Assembly (NCBI RefSeq): GCF_005047355.1
Contig: NZ_SUMC01000005.1
Location: 186,001-250,000, forward strand
Source of the DNA: Actinacidiphila oryziradicis
Lineage (GTDB): Bacteria > Actinomycetota > Actinomycetes > Streptomycetales > Streptomycetaceae
Length of the DNA: 64,000 nt
Direction: 5' to 3'
Every line of letters begins with the position of its first letter. The stretch's first letter is position 1. Below are positions 8,134-15,951 of the stretch, piece by piece. A program made the translations under genes and the position numbers. The notes below the pieces were generated by a model. The model ran no database searches and had not been told where the DNA came from. It worked only from the letters and a program-made list of their open reading frames with translations.

Positions 8134-9443
8134 TGGCTGCTCCCTCGCGTCAGGAAATGGTCCAGCACCCGGACTCCGAAGTGCAGTGCCTCGACCGGTA
8201 CCCGTTCGTCGACGCCGTGGTACATCGCCGCGTAGTCGAAGCCTTCCGGCAGCTTCAGCGGCGAGAAGCCGTAGCCGGTGATGCCGAGCCGGGAGAACTG
8301 CTTGGCGTCGGTGCCGCCGCCCATGCAGTACGGCACGACATGCGCGCCCGGGTCGAAGTGCTCCAGCGCCGCGCGCATCGCCGCGAATGCCGGCGAGTCG
8401 ACCGGCGCTTCGAGCGGCACCTCGCGGTGGTGGAACTCCCACTCGACGTCCGGTCCGGTGAGTGCGTCCATGGTCTCGGTGAACTCGTCCTCGCTGCCCG
8501 GCAGCAGCCGCCCGTCCACGTACGCCTTCGCGCTGCCCGGGATGACGTTGACCTTGTAACCGGCCTGCAGCATCGTCGGATTGGCGCTGTTGCGGACCGT
8601 CGGCTCGACGAGGGCGGCGGCCGGACCGAGCTTGCCGAGCAGCTCGTCCACATCGTCGAAATCGGCCTCTATGCCGTGCAGCGCCGCGAGTTCGCTGAGC
8701 GCCGCCCGCACCGTGGGAATGATCCGCACCGGCCACTGATGCTCGCCGATCCGGGCGATGGCGGCGGCGAGCCTGCTCACCGCGTTGGCGCGGTTCACCT
8801 TGGAGCCGTGCCCCGCCTTGCCCCGGGCGGTGAGCTCCAGCCAGGCGGTGCCGCGCTCCCCCGCCGCCACCGGGTACAGCCGGAGCCCGCCGCCCGCGTG
8901 GAAGGTGTAGCCGCCGGACTCGCCGATGGCCTCCGTACAGCCCTCGAACAGGGCCGCGTGTTTCTCGGCCAGCCAGCCCGCCCCGTAGGCTGCGCTGTCC
9001 TCCTCGTCCGCGGTGAAGGCGAGCACGATGTCGCGTGCCGGGCGGCGGCCCTCGCGCGCCCAGGACCGGACGGTGGCCAGCACCATCGCGTCCATGTTCT
9101 TCATGTCGATCGCGCCGCGCCCCCACACCATGCCGTCGCGGATCTCACCGGAGAAGGGATGCACGGCCCAGTCGGCGGGCTCGGCCGGTACGACGTCCAG
9201 ATGGCCGTGGACGAGCAGCGCGTCCGCACCCGGGTCGGTGCCTTCGATCCGGGCCACGACATTGGCGCGGCCGGGCGCGGACTCCAGGATCCGTGGCTCG
9301 ATCCCGGCCTCGGTGAGCCGCTCGGCGACATACTCGGCGGCCGGGCGCTCGATGCCGTCCCCGCCTCCGCGATTGGTGGTGTCGATCCGGATCAGGTCCG
9401 AGGTGAACCGGACCACCTCGTCCATGGACCCCTGGTCAGCCAT
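8130..9443 (-). CDS. M20-family zinc metallopeptidase (dipeptidase/deacylase)
   Basis: A 437-residue M20 enzyme. It shows the metal-binding histidine and aspartate in VHGHLDVVP, the bridging aspartate in GRGAIDMKN, the catalytic glutamate pair in TADEEDSAAYG, and the C-terminal histidine-free GGGTDAKQF loop with the GHGSKVNR dimerisation region. These enzymes remove amino-acid or acyl groups from dipeptides and N-acyl amino acids. ATG 9443 is preceded by a good GGAGG and overlaps the end of dppA by 8 bases. It is cytosolic and lies in the middle of the four-peptidase operon. Confidence 0.92.
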   Translation of the reverse strand: MADQGSMDEVVRFTSDLIRIDTTNRGGGDGIERPAAEYVAERLTEAGIEPRILESAPGRANVVARIEGTDPGADALLVHGHLDVVPAEPADWAVHPFSGEIRDGMVWGRGAIDMKNMDAMVLATVRSWAREGRRPARDIVLAFTADEEDSAAYGAGWLAEKHAALFEGCTEAIGESGGYTFHAGGGLRLYPVAAGERGTAWLELTARGKAGHGSKVNRANAVSRLAAAIARIGEHQWPVRIIPTVRAALSELAALHGIEADFDDVDELLGKLGPAAALVEPTVRNSANPTMLQAGYKVNVIPGSAKAYVDGRLLPGSEDEFTETMDALTGPDVEWEFHHREVPLEAPVDSPAFAAMRAALEHFDPGAHVVPYCMGGGTDAKQFSRLGITGYGFSPLKLPEGFDYAAMYHGVDERVPVEALHFGVRVLDHFLTRGSSQ

Positions 9444-10272
9444 ATTGTTCCTCCACCGCTGCTGATACAAGCGTGGTCACCGCCTTGAAAGCGCGGATCG
9501 CCTCATACATGGTCGGCGAGGTGTACGCGACCCGTCGCTCACCCGTGTGCTCCACCCCGGGCACCACCGTGGCCGCCCCGGCGAGATGCACCGCGTCGAA
9601 TTCCACCTCGACGGTGAACGGCCCGCCCCGCACCGGTTCGTGCCGCACCGCCAGAGCCGCCGCCTCCTTGGCCGCCGCGCTGATGTCGGCGGCCGTACGG
9701 GCCGGGGGCCGGCAGACCGCCGCGTACCGCGACACGTACTCCTTGACGGCGACGGTACGTGCCCGGGGGGCGTAGCCGTGCGCGTCGAGCCCGGTGCGGT
9801 CGTCGCCGGTCACCAGCACGACGGGCACTCCGTACTCCGCGGCGACCAGCGCGTTGAGCCGGCCCTCGCTCGCCGGTTCGCCGCCCACCCACACGCCGGT
9901 GATGGAGTTGGCGAGGTAGGTGTGCGCGAGCACTCCCTCGGTACCCGCCCCCGTGTGGTACCCGACAAACGCTATCCCGTCCACGTCCCCGTGCTGGACA
10001 CCCTCGACCATGGACAGGTCCTTGTGCCGGCCGGTGAGCATCCGGGCCCGTTCGTCCAGCTGTTCCAGGAGCAGATTGCGCATGCTCCAGTGCGCCTCGT
10101 TGACCAGCACCTCGTCGGCCCCGCCGGCGAAGAAACCGGCGATCGCCGCATTGACGTCCGAGGTGAACATGTGCCGGCAGCGCTGCCACTGTTCGCTGCC
10201 GGGCAGCACGTCGGCCGGCCACGTCACCCCCGTGGCGCCTTCCATGTCCGCCGAGATAAGGATCTTCACCAT
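9436..10272 (-). CDS. dppA: M55-family D-aminopeptidase (DppA-like)
   Basis: A 278-residue homologue of Bacillus DppA, a zinc D-aminopeptidase that releases D-Ala from peptides such as D-Ala-D-Ala. The family N-terminus KILISADMEGATGV supplies metal ligands D9 and E11. Other conserved parts are VNEAHWSMRN and the histidine-containing DGIAFVGYHTGAG. It heads the operon DppA-M20-S9-S66. The combination of D-aminopeptidase and LD-carboxypeptidase points to use of cell-wall-derived peptides containing D-residues. The start is ATG 10272, with a weak ribosome site. Direct repeats of TGACAT lie 42-62 bases upstream. Confidence 0.88.
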   Translation of the reverse strand: MVKILISADMEGATGVTWPADVLPGSEQWQRCRHMFTSDVNAAIAGFFAGGADEVLVNEAHWSMRNLLLEQLDERARMLTGRHKDLSMVEGVQHGDVDGIAFVGYHTGAGTEGVLAHTYLANSITGVWVGGEPASEGRLNALVAAEYGVPVVLVTGDDRTGLDAHGYAPRARTVAVKEYVSRYAAVCRPPARTAADISAAAKEAAALAVRHEPVRGGPFTVEVEFDAVHLAGAATVVPGVEHTGERRVAYTSPTMYEAIRAFKAVTTLVSAAVEEQYG

Positions 10273-10313
10273 GCCCCAGACTTATCGCAGGTAGGAGGCT
10301 TCAGGCACGATTC

Positions 10314-10334
10314 TGACATTAGTTGTTGACATCA
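10314..10334 (-). promoter_or_regulatory. Tandem TGACAT repeats upstream of the peptidase operon
   Basis: The 8-mers tgacatta (10314-10321) and tgacatca (10327-10334) repeat with a 13-base period just upstream of dppA. Spaced direct repeats here could bind a regulator of the four-peptidase operon. No binding family is recognised. Confidence 0.35.
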
Positions 10335-10574
10335 GTTTCAGGTGCACAGGGCAGGGTCCCACACGGTCGTAGCATTGGCCTGAAGCTCCTGGGTGAACCG
10401 GCGTATCACGCCCATCCGATTGGCGCGCCTGGTTTGTCAGCATTTCATACGTTGGGCCTGGTGTTCCTTGGGGGGGTGCTGCCGCGCGGGTCTGGCGCGG
10501 CAGCGTCGTCCACACCGGGTGGCAAGCGTCCGGCGGGATCGTCACCCCAGCACCGGCCGCAGGTGCCGCACACG

Positions 10575-10790
10575 ATGACCACCCGCACGGCACCCAGCGC
10601 ACTGCGTCGACGGTCGTGCCGTCGTCGCTCCGCGGGTGCCAGATGTGGGTGTTGTCGGCGCGGACCAGCTCGACGGTGGTGCCGCCCAGGGTCATCGCCG
10701 TCCACAGCCCGGGAGTTGTACGAGAAGGCGACGGTCGGCGTCGGACCCGCGAAGACCGGCGGGGTCAGCGTCCCGCTTGGCCCGGCCGTG
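10575..10790 (-). pseudogene. Remnant of an RHS-type protein gene
   Basis: Two short minus-strand pieces in different frames resemble RHS-repeat/YD-repeat proteins of Streptomyces. The first is FAGPTPTVAFSYNSRAVDG (about 10775-10715), like the family's opening PxPTxSFxYxSxxVDG strand. The second is LGGTTVELVRADNTHIWHP followed by DDGTTVD (about 10690-10600), like the segment that precedes WKVTTxDGTQYYFG. The sequence joining them has been lost and no full frame survives. This is a similarity judgement by eye. The DNA on to 10273 holds no gene I can support. Confidence 0.4.
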
Positions 10791-11013
10791 CAGGTGCCGC
10801 ATGCCGTCCAAGGTGCCATCCCCGGCCCATTCGGCGATGGTCCGGCAGTTCTTGCGCGGCAGGTCCGACAGCAGCCCGAGCATCAACTTCCGGGCCGGGT
10901 TCGACCCGCGAAAAACGTCCCGCGATCCGGCCCCTCAGGCCCTCGAACGCCTCCCGCCAAGAGGCGGGGTCTACGCTGTGCTCTGCGGCCACCGCATGAT
11001 CGTTTGTCTTCAC
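10790..11013 (-). pseudogene. Remnant of an IS701-family transposase N-terminus
   Basis: On the minus strand, ATG 11013 opens a frame reading WREAFEGLRGRIAGRFSRVEP. After a frameshift near 10890 it continues as LGLLSDLPRKNCRTIAEWAG and then DGTLDGMRHLHGRAKRDAD. Together these match the N-terminal block of IS701-family transposases (FxRVEPR...YLxGLL...KNxWxxAExAGDxTPDGMQxLLxRAxWDAD). The rest of the element is gone, and it abuts an RHS-like remnant. This scar borders the glycan island and may mark the edge of an insertion. Confidence 0.5.
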
Positions 11014-11303
11014 ACACCGATGACCAACGGTGGCCGCGCCCGGCTCCGCACCGGCAACATCACGAACTACGGCTGGAGTACTAACTTCGACGAGTCACAA
11101 TGCCTGAGTCAGGAATCACCATCGCCGGTTCTCATCGGAGCATGAGCTCAATCCCCGGTCTCACACGTTGCGGCGGGTCCCGCGTCCACAGGCCGCGCGA
11201 TGGCGAAACCAATCGCCATCGAGACGTAGCGTTCGATTTCCACTCAGTCCGAACAAGGCACCGCTAGGCTTTCGACGGGCCACAGCGCGTGGGGAGGTCA
11301 GCC
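11014..11303. other. Gene-free stretch before the ROK regulator
   Basis: No coding frame of any quality is seen in these 290 bases. The stretch holds the promoter side of the ROK gene and shows lower GC than the flanking genes. It contains a short palindrome gcgatggcgaaaccaatcgc (11195-11214). It lies between the transposase remnant and the imported-looking island. Confidence 0.4.
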
Positions 11304-12545
11304 ATGAATCGCACGGGAACAAACCTTCCCGCCGTCGGTGAGTACAACCAGACGGTCGTTCTCGACGCCATCCGCCGACGCCCCGAGGGGATCACCCGGT
11401 CCGAACTCGCCGCTCTGACCGCCCTGAGCGGGATGACGGTGACGAAGGTCTGCCGGCGCCTTCTCGATGCCGGTCTCGTCGACGAGCACGGCACGCGCAC
11501 GAGCGGCCCCGGCAAGCCGGCGGCGGTCGTCAAACTGAACCCGAGCGGTGGTTTCGCGGTTGGGGTGCACATCGATCCCGCAGCGGTGACCTACGTGCTC
11601 GTTGACCTGTCCGGCACGGTTCGGGACCACTCGCGCACCGGCACACCGACCGCGGGAGACCCGAGCGCGGTCATCGACGAGATGGCGAACGCGATCGAAG
11701 CGCTCATCGCGGGTTCCGCCATCGACAGGTCCCGCATCCTCGGTATCGGTATCGCGTCGCCCGGCCCGGTGAACGTCGACGACGGCGTGCTCCTGAACCC
11801 GCCGATGATGCCCAACTGGCATCGGGTGGCCTTGCGGCGCTCGCTCGCCGAGGCGACCGGCCTGCCCGTGCTGCTGGAGAAGGATGCGACAGCCGCGGTG
11901 GTCGCCGAGCTGTGGTTCGCGGGCCCCGGCAGCAGCCGCGACTTCGCGTTCATGTACTACGGCACCGGTCTCGGCACCGGCCTGTCGGTGTCGGGCGAGG
12001 TCGTTCGCGGCATCAGCTCCAATGCGGGCGACGCGGGCCACATCACCGTCGATCCCGACGGTCCGGTGTGCGCCTGCGGACGACGCGGCTGCGTCGGGTA
12101 CATCACCGTTCCGCGAGCGCTCGTCGAACGCGCGCTGCTCGACGGCGTGCTCTCGGCAGCCGAGGCCGGCAACCTCGAGGACATGGTCGATGTGGATGCG
12201 GCGTTCAGCAGGCTGGCGACCCTCGCCGCGACCGGGAACCCCGAGGCGAGCGCGATTCTGACCGACGCCGCACGTTCTCTGGCACGCGCGATCGTCGTGA
12301 TCGTGAACCTTCTCGACATCGACGAGGTCATCTTCGGCGGGCCGTTCTGGGCACGCATCTCCCCGGCGATCCTCGATGCGCTGCCGGATGCCGTGCGCAG
12401 CGATCCCGCCCTGATTCCGCCGCACCCCATCCGGTTCGCCCAGTCCGCGATCCCCGTCGATGTCGCCGCTGTCGGAGCCGCGACTCTCGTGCTCGACAAC
12501 ACCTTCTCGCCCCGGCCGTCCGCCCTGCTTCTCGCGGCGGAGTGA
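11304..12545 (+). CDS. ROK-family transcriptional repressor of the glycan operon
   Basis: A 413-residue ROK regulator. The N-terminal winged helix spans about residues 12-60 (YNQTVVLDAIRRRPEGITRSEL...SGMTVTKVCRRLLDAGLVDE). A sugar-kinase-fold domain follows, with the zinc cluster CACGRRGCVG and the ATP/sugar site segments GIGIASPGPVN and YYGTGLGTGLSVSGE. ROK repressors bind a sugar or sugar phosphate and release operators of adjacent transport and hydrolase genes. It precedes the binding protein, permeases, mannosidase and galactosidase on the same strand, with inverted repeats in the gap. ATG 11304 has GGGGAGG upstream. The inducer is presumably mannose- or galactose-containing; this is inferred from context. 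Confidence 0.9.
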   Translation: MNRTGTNLPAVGEYNQTVVLDAIRRRPEGITRSELAALTALSGMTVTKVCRRLLDAGLVDEHGTRTSGPGKPAAVVKLNPSGGFAVGVHIDPAAVTYVLVDLSGTVRDHSRTGTPTAGDPSAVIDEMANAIEALIAGSAIDRSRILGIGIASPGPVNVDDGVLLNPPMMPNWHRVALRRSLAEATGLPVLLEKDATAAVVAELWFAGPGSSRDFAFMYYGTGLGTGLSVSGEVVRGISSNAGDAGHITVDPDGPVCACGRRGCVGYITVPRALVERALLDGVLSAAEAGNLEDMVDVDAAFSRLATLAATGNPEASAILTDAARSLARAIVVIVNLLDIDEVIFGGPFWARISPAILDALPDAVRSDPALIPPHPIRFAQSAIPVDVAAVGAATLVLDNTFSPRPSALLLAAE

Positions 12546-12552
12546 CCACGTC

Positions 12553-12576
12553 CAACTTTGTCCTCACAAAGTGTTG
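12553..12576. promoter_or_regulatory. Inverted repeat ACTTTGT-N4-ACAAAGT, likely ROK operator
   Basis: Directly after the ROK stop, actttgtcctcacaaagt (12555-12572) forms a perfect 7-base palindrome around a 4-base spacer, with partial extension on both sides. XylR-type ROK operators have the same TTTGT/ACAAA halves. It is well placed to control the solute-binding-protein promoter. Confidence 0.5.
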
Positions 12577-12611
12577 CGGGTAATTAGGATACATGGTTTG
12601 CTAATTCCCGC
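12576..12611. promoter_or_regulatory. Second inverted repeat GCGGGTAATTAG / CTAATTCCCGC
   Basis: The arms at 12576-12587 and 12601-12611 pair with one bulged base, separated by a 13-base spacer that is AT-rich for this genome. It lies 137 bases before the binding-protein start. It is either a second operator or part of the promoter. Confidence 0.45.
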
Positions 12612-12747
12612 CACGGCGCTCGGCGCTTCGACCGACACCGTTGCGCCCTGTCCATTCCAACCAGAAGGCATCCGGAGACCCCGTTGCCTGAGGTGTCAAC
12701 GTCGACCCGTCTAGCGCCGTCGCTAGTCGTTCTCTGGAACGGAAAAT

Positions 12748-14082
12748 ATGAGTAACACAGTCACGCGCATCCGCCTCGGCGTCGTCGCCGCGGCAGCCAG
12801 TATCGCCGTACTCGCGGGGTGCTCGTCGCCCGCTCCGTCGGGTAACGCATCCGCAGCCTCCTGTGCGCCCGCCAAGGGCAAGGTCACCCTCCAGTACTGG
12901 AACACCGTTCCGGGCATGGACCAGGTCGTCGCTCTGTGGAACAAGAAGAACCCGAACGTCCAGGTTCAGATGAAGAACATCTCCAACGACCAGTACGGCA
13001 CCATCGGCAACGCCCTCAAGGCGGGCAAGGCGCCGGACCTCGCTCAGGTCGGTTACGACGAGCTCCCCAACCTGCGCACCCAGAACGCCTTCGTGGACGC
13101 CTCGGCCTGCTCGGCAGCCACCGCGGCCAAGTCGAAGTTCGTGCCGTGGACCTGGTCGCAGACCAGCTTCGGCGGCACCGGCGTGTTCGCCTTCCCGCAG
13201 GACACCGGCCCAATGGCCCTCTACGTGCGCAGCGACATCTTCACGCAGCACGGCCTCAAGATCCCGAAGACCTGGGACGAGTACGCAACGGATGCGCAGA
13301 AGCTGCACAAGGCAGACCCCAACCTCAGCATGACGTTCTTCGACCCGAACAACGCCGAGTGGTTCAACGGACTCCTCTGGCAGAACAGCGCCGAGATGTA
13401 CAACTACTCCGGCGGCAAGTGGCACGTCACAGTCGCGTCCGCCCAGAGCAAGCAGGTCGCCGCGTACTGGCAGAAGCTGATCGACGCCAAGCTCGTTCGC
13501 ACCGACCTCGCCAACGGTTCGACCCAGATGTACGCCGCGTACCAGAAGAACCAGATCGCCAGCTACGTCGGCGCCGCCTGGGGCTACAGCATGATGCGCG
13601 ACAACCTGCCCAGCCAGGCCGGCAAGTGGGCGATCGTCCCGATGCCGACATGGGGCTCGAGCGCCGCATCCGGCGACTGGGGCGGCTCCACCGTCGCGTT
13701 CATGAAGGGCAACACGCACCTGTACGAGTCGGTCAAGTTCAACTCCTGGCTGAACACCGACCCGGAAGCCCTCGCGCTGGAGAACAAGCTGGGCGGCCTC
13801 TACCCGGCAGCCACCGCCGGTTCGAAGCTTCCCGCGCTCTCGCAGGGCGTCCCGTACTACAACAACGAGAAGATCTTCAACGTCTTCGCCGACTCGTCCA
13901 AGAACATCGACACCAACTTCACCTGGGGTCCCACCCAGAAGACGGTGAACCTGGCGCTTCAGGATGCGATGGCCAAGGCGGCAGCCGGCAGCGGCACGCT
14001 CACCGACGCACTCTCGGCCGCCCAGGCGAGCGCACTGAAGTCGATGAAGGATCAGGCGATCCCGGCTATTGCGGGCAAGTGA
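12748..14082 (+). CDS. ABC transporter sugar-binding lipoprotein (family 1)
   Basis: A 444-residue extracellular solute-binding protein. The signal peptide ends in a lipobox (VLAGC, cysteine near residue 26), so the mature protein is anchored to the outer face of the membrane. The body matches family-1 sugar-binding proteins, with LQYWNTVPGMDQVVALWNKK at the start and the FMKGNTHLYESVKF and WLNTDP segments later. It should deliver an oligosaccharide to the two permeases encoded next. The following hydrolases suggest a glycan with alpha-mannosyl and beta-galactosyl residues. ATG 12748 follows a weak GGAACGG. Codon use has more GATGCG/GCATCC patterns than the flanking Streptomyces-like genes. 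Confidence 0.92.
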   Translation: MSNTVTRIRLGVVAAAASIAVLAGCSSPAPSGNASAASCAPAKGKVTLQYWNTVPGMDQVVALWNKKNPNVQVQMKNISNDQYGTIGNALKAGKAPDLAQVGYDELPNLRTQNAFVDASACSAATAAKSKFVPWTWSQTSFGGTGVFAFPQDTGPMALYVRSDIFTQHGLKIPKTWDEYATDAQKLHKADPNLSMTFFDPNNAEWFNGLLWQNSAEMYNYSGGKWHVTVASAQSKQVAAYWQKLIDAKLVRTDLANGSTQMYAAYQKNQIASYVGAAWGYSMMRDNLPSQAGKWAIVPMPTWGSSAASGDWGGSTVAFMKGNTHLYESVKFNSWLNTDPEALALENKLGGLYPAATAGSKLPALSQGVPYYNNEKIFNVFADSSKNIDTNFTWGPTQKTVNLALQDAMAKAAAGSGTLTDALSAAQASALKSMKDQAIPAIAGK

Positions 14083-14089
14083 CCGCAGC

Positions 14090-15037
14090 ATGACTGACAT
14101 AGCAACCCGCGCGACCCCCGTGGTGGCGGCGACCGGAGGCCGCCGTCGTCACAACGGCGGCGGCCCCCGGGCGGGCACCATCCTCGCGTTCCTGACCCCG
14201 TTCTTCCTCCCGTTCGTGCTGTTCTACCTGGTGCCGATCGCATACGCGATCTGGCAGAGCTTCCTCGTCGTGCGCCGCACCGGCGGCCAGTACGGCACGT
14301 CGTACACCACCTTCGGCGGTTTCGAACAGTATGTGCAGGTGTTCCAGAACAACGAGTTCTGGAACAGCATCGGGCGTATCGGACTGTTCGGCATCGTGCA
14401 GGTGCCGGTCATGCTGTTCGTCGCGCTGATCATGGCGCTGCTGCTCGACACTCCCCTGCTGAAGCTCAAGTCGTTCTTCCGCATCACGGCGTTCATGCCG
14501 TACGCCGTACCCGGTGTCATCGCCGCGATCATGTGGTCGTACCTCTACTCGCCGCAGCTCAGCCCCCTCGTCGACCTGCTGAAAGCCATCGGCCTCCAGC
14601 CCGACTTCCTCGGCCCGGGCGCCGTGCTGTGGTCGGCGGCGAACGTCTCCACCTGGCTCTGGACCGGCTACAACATGCTGATCATGTTCTCGGCACTGCA
14701 GTCGATCCCGCAGGAGCTCTACGAAGCCGCCAAGCTCGACGGTGCGAACAACTGGACGATCGCGTGGCAGATCAAAGTCCCGATCATCGCCCCGTCGATC
14801 ATCCTCACCACGGTGTTCTCGATCATCGGCACGCTGCAGCTCTACGCCGAGCCGGCCGTGCTGCGCCAGATCTCCTCGAACATCTCGAGCACGTACACAC
14901 CGAACATGCTCGCGTATGCGGTGGCCTCCGGAAACAACTACCAGCAGGCAGCGGCGATCTCCGTGGTCATCGCCGTCATCACCTTCGTCTTGAGCTTCGG
15001 GTTCATGCGACTGACCGCGAAGAGGGCCGGACTGTGA
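14090..15037 (+). CDS. Sugar ABC transporter permease 1 (MalF type)
   Basis: A 315-residue inner-membrane permease with about six transmembrane helices. Its EAA loop, YEAAKLDGANNWTIAWQIKVP (residues about 218-238), docks the ATPase. It begins 7 bases after the binding-protein stop; ATG 14090 is preferred over an upstream in-frame GTG/ATG that would overlap that gene. The N-terminal 30 residues are hydrophilic and cytoplasmic. No ATPase gene is found in the operon, so a shared ATPase such as MsiK probably energises it. Confidence 0.92.
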   Translation: MTDIATRATPVVAATGGRRRHNGGGPRAGTILAFLTPFFLPFVLFYLVPIAYAIWQSFLVVRRTGGQYGTSYTTFGGFEQYVQVFQNNEFWNSIGRIGLFGIVQVPVMLFVALIMALLLDTPLLKLKSFFRITAFMPYAVPGVIAAIMWSYLYSPQLSPLVDLLKAIGLQPDFLGPGAVLWSAANVSTWLWTGYNMLIMFSALQSIPQELYEAAKLDGANNWTIAWQIKVPIIAPSIILTTVFSIIGTLQLYAEPAVLRQISSNISSTYTPNMLAYAVASGNNYQQAAAISVVIAVITFVLSFGFMRLTAKRAGL

Positions 15038-15891
15038 GCAACCAGACCCTGATCCGCGAGAGCCGCGTCAGCCGCACGGCTGTCATGGCTCTGATGTTCC
15101 TCCTGGCGATCTACTTCCTGCTGCCGATCTACTTTCTGATCGTCGCGGCGACGAAACCGCAGGGCGACCTCGCCTCCACCAACGGGCTGGCGTTCTCGCA
15201 CTTCGACCTGTTCAAGAACCTGGGCACCCTCTTCAGCCGGAGCAACGGCATCTTCGTGCAGTGGGCTCTGAACAGCGTGCTTTACGCGGTGCTGGGCGCG
15301 GCCGTCGGAACCCTGATCTCCGCGCTGTGCGGCTACGCGCTCGCCAAGTTCAAGTTCCGGGGCCGCGAGTTCCTGTTCTCCGTCATCCTCGGCGGCGTCC
15401 TCGTTCCCACCACCGCGCTCGCGCTCCCGCTGTTCCTTCTGTTCTCGGCGACCGGGATCGTCAACACCTACCTCGCGGTGTTCCTGCCCAGCATCGTCAG
15501 CCCGTTCGGCGTCTACCTCGCCCGCATCTTCGCCGCCGCCGCCGTCCCCGAGGAGATCCTCGAGTCGGCGCGCCTGGACGGCGCCGGCGAGTTCCGCACG
15601 TTCTTCTCGGTGGCGTCCAAGCTGATGGCGCCGTCGCTGGTGACCATCTTCCTGTTCCAGTTCGTCGCCATCTGGAACAACTTCTTCCTGCCGATGGTGA
15701 TGCTGCAGAAGGAGTCGCTCTTCCCGATCACGCTCGGCCTCTTCGAGTGGAACGGTCAGACCGCCCGTGTCCCGCTCCTTCAGGAATCCGTGATCACCGG
15801 CTCGCTGGTCTCGATCGTGCCCGTGATCATCGTGTTCATCCTCCTCCAGCGGTTCTGGCGCACCGGGCTCGCCTCCGGCTCCCTGAAGTAA
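15034..15891 (+). CDS. Sugar ABC transporter permease 2 (MalG type)
   Basis: A 285-residue permease with six predicted membrane helices and the EAA motif in LESARLDGAGEFRTFFSVASKLMAP. GTG 15034 overlaps the stop of permease 1 as GTGA, giving translational coupling and an equimolar pair. Together with the upstream binding lipoprotein it completes a CUT1-type importer lacking only the ATP-binding subunit. The downstream alpha-mannosidase and beta-galactosidase would act on the imported glycan in the cytoplasm. Confidence 0.92.
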   Translation: MSNQTLIRESRVSRTAVMALMFLLAIYFLLPIYFLIVAATKPQGDLASTNGLAFSHFDLFKNLGTLFSRSNGIFVQWALNSVLYAVLGAAVGTLISALCGYALAKFKFRGREFLFSVILGGVLVPTTALALPLFLLFSATGIVNTYLAVFLPSIVSPFGVYLARIFAAAAVPEEILESARLDGAGEFRTFFSVASKLMAPSLVTIFLFQFVAIWNNFFLPMVMLQKESLFPITLGLFEWNGQTARVPLLQESVITGSLVSIVPVIIVFILLQRFWRTGLASGSLK

Positions 15892-15951
15892 CTCCGTACC
15901 CCCGCTCTCCTGCCTCCCACGTCCTCCCGCCAGCAGAAGGTTCCTCTCCCC

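Noticed and set aside
6130..9126. 998-codon version of the S9 peptidase
   Set aside because: The extra N-terminal 330 residues are antisense-like overlap with the M20 gene; GTG 8133 gives the homologous start and a GTGA overlap.
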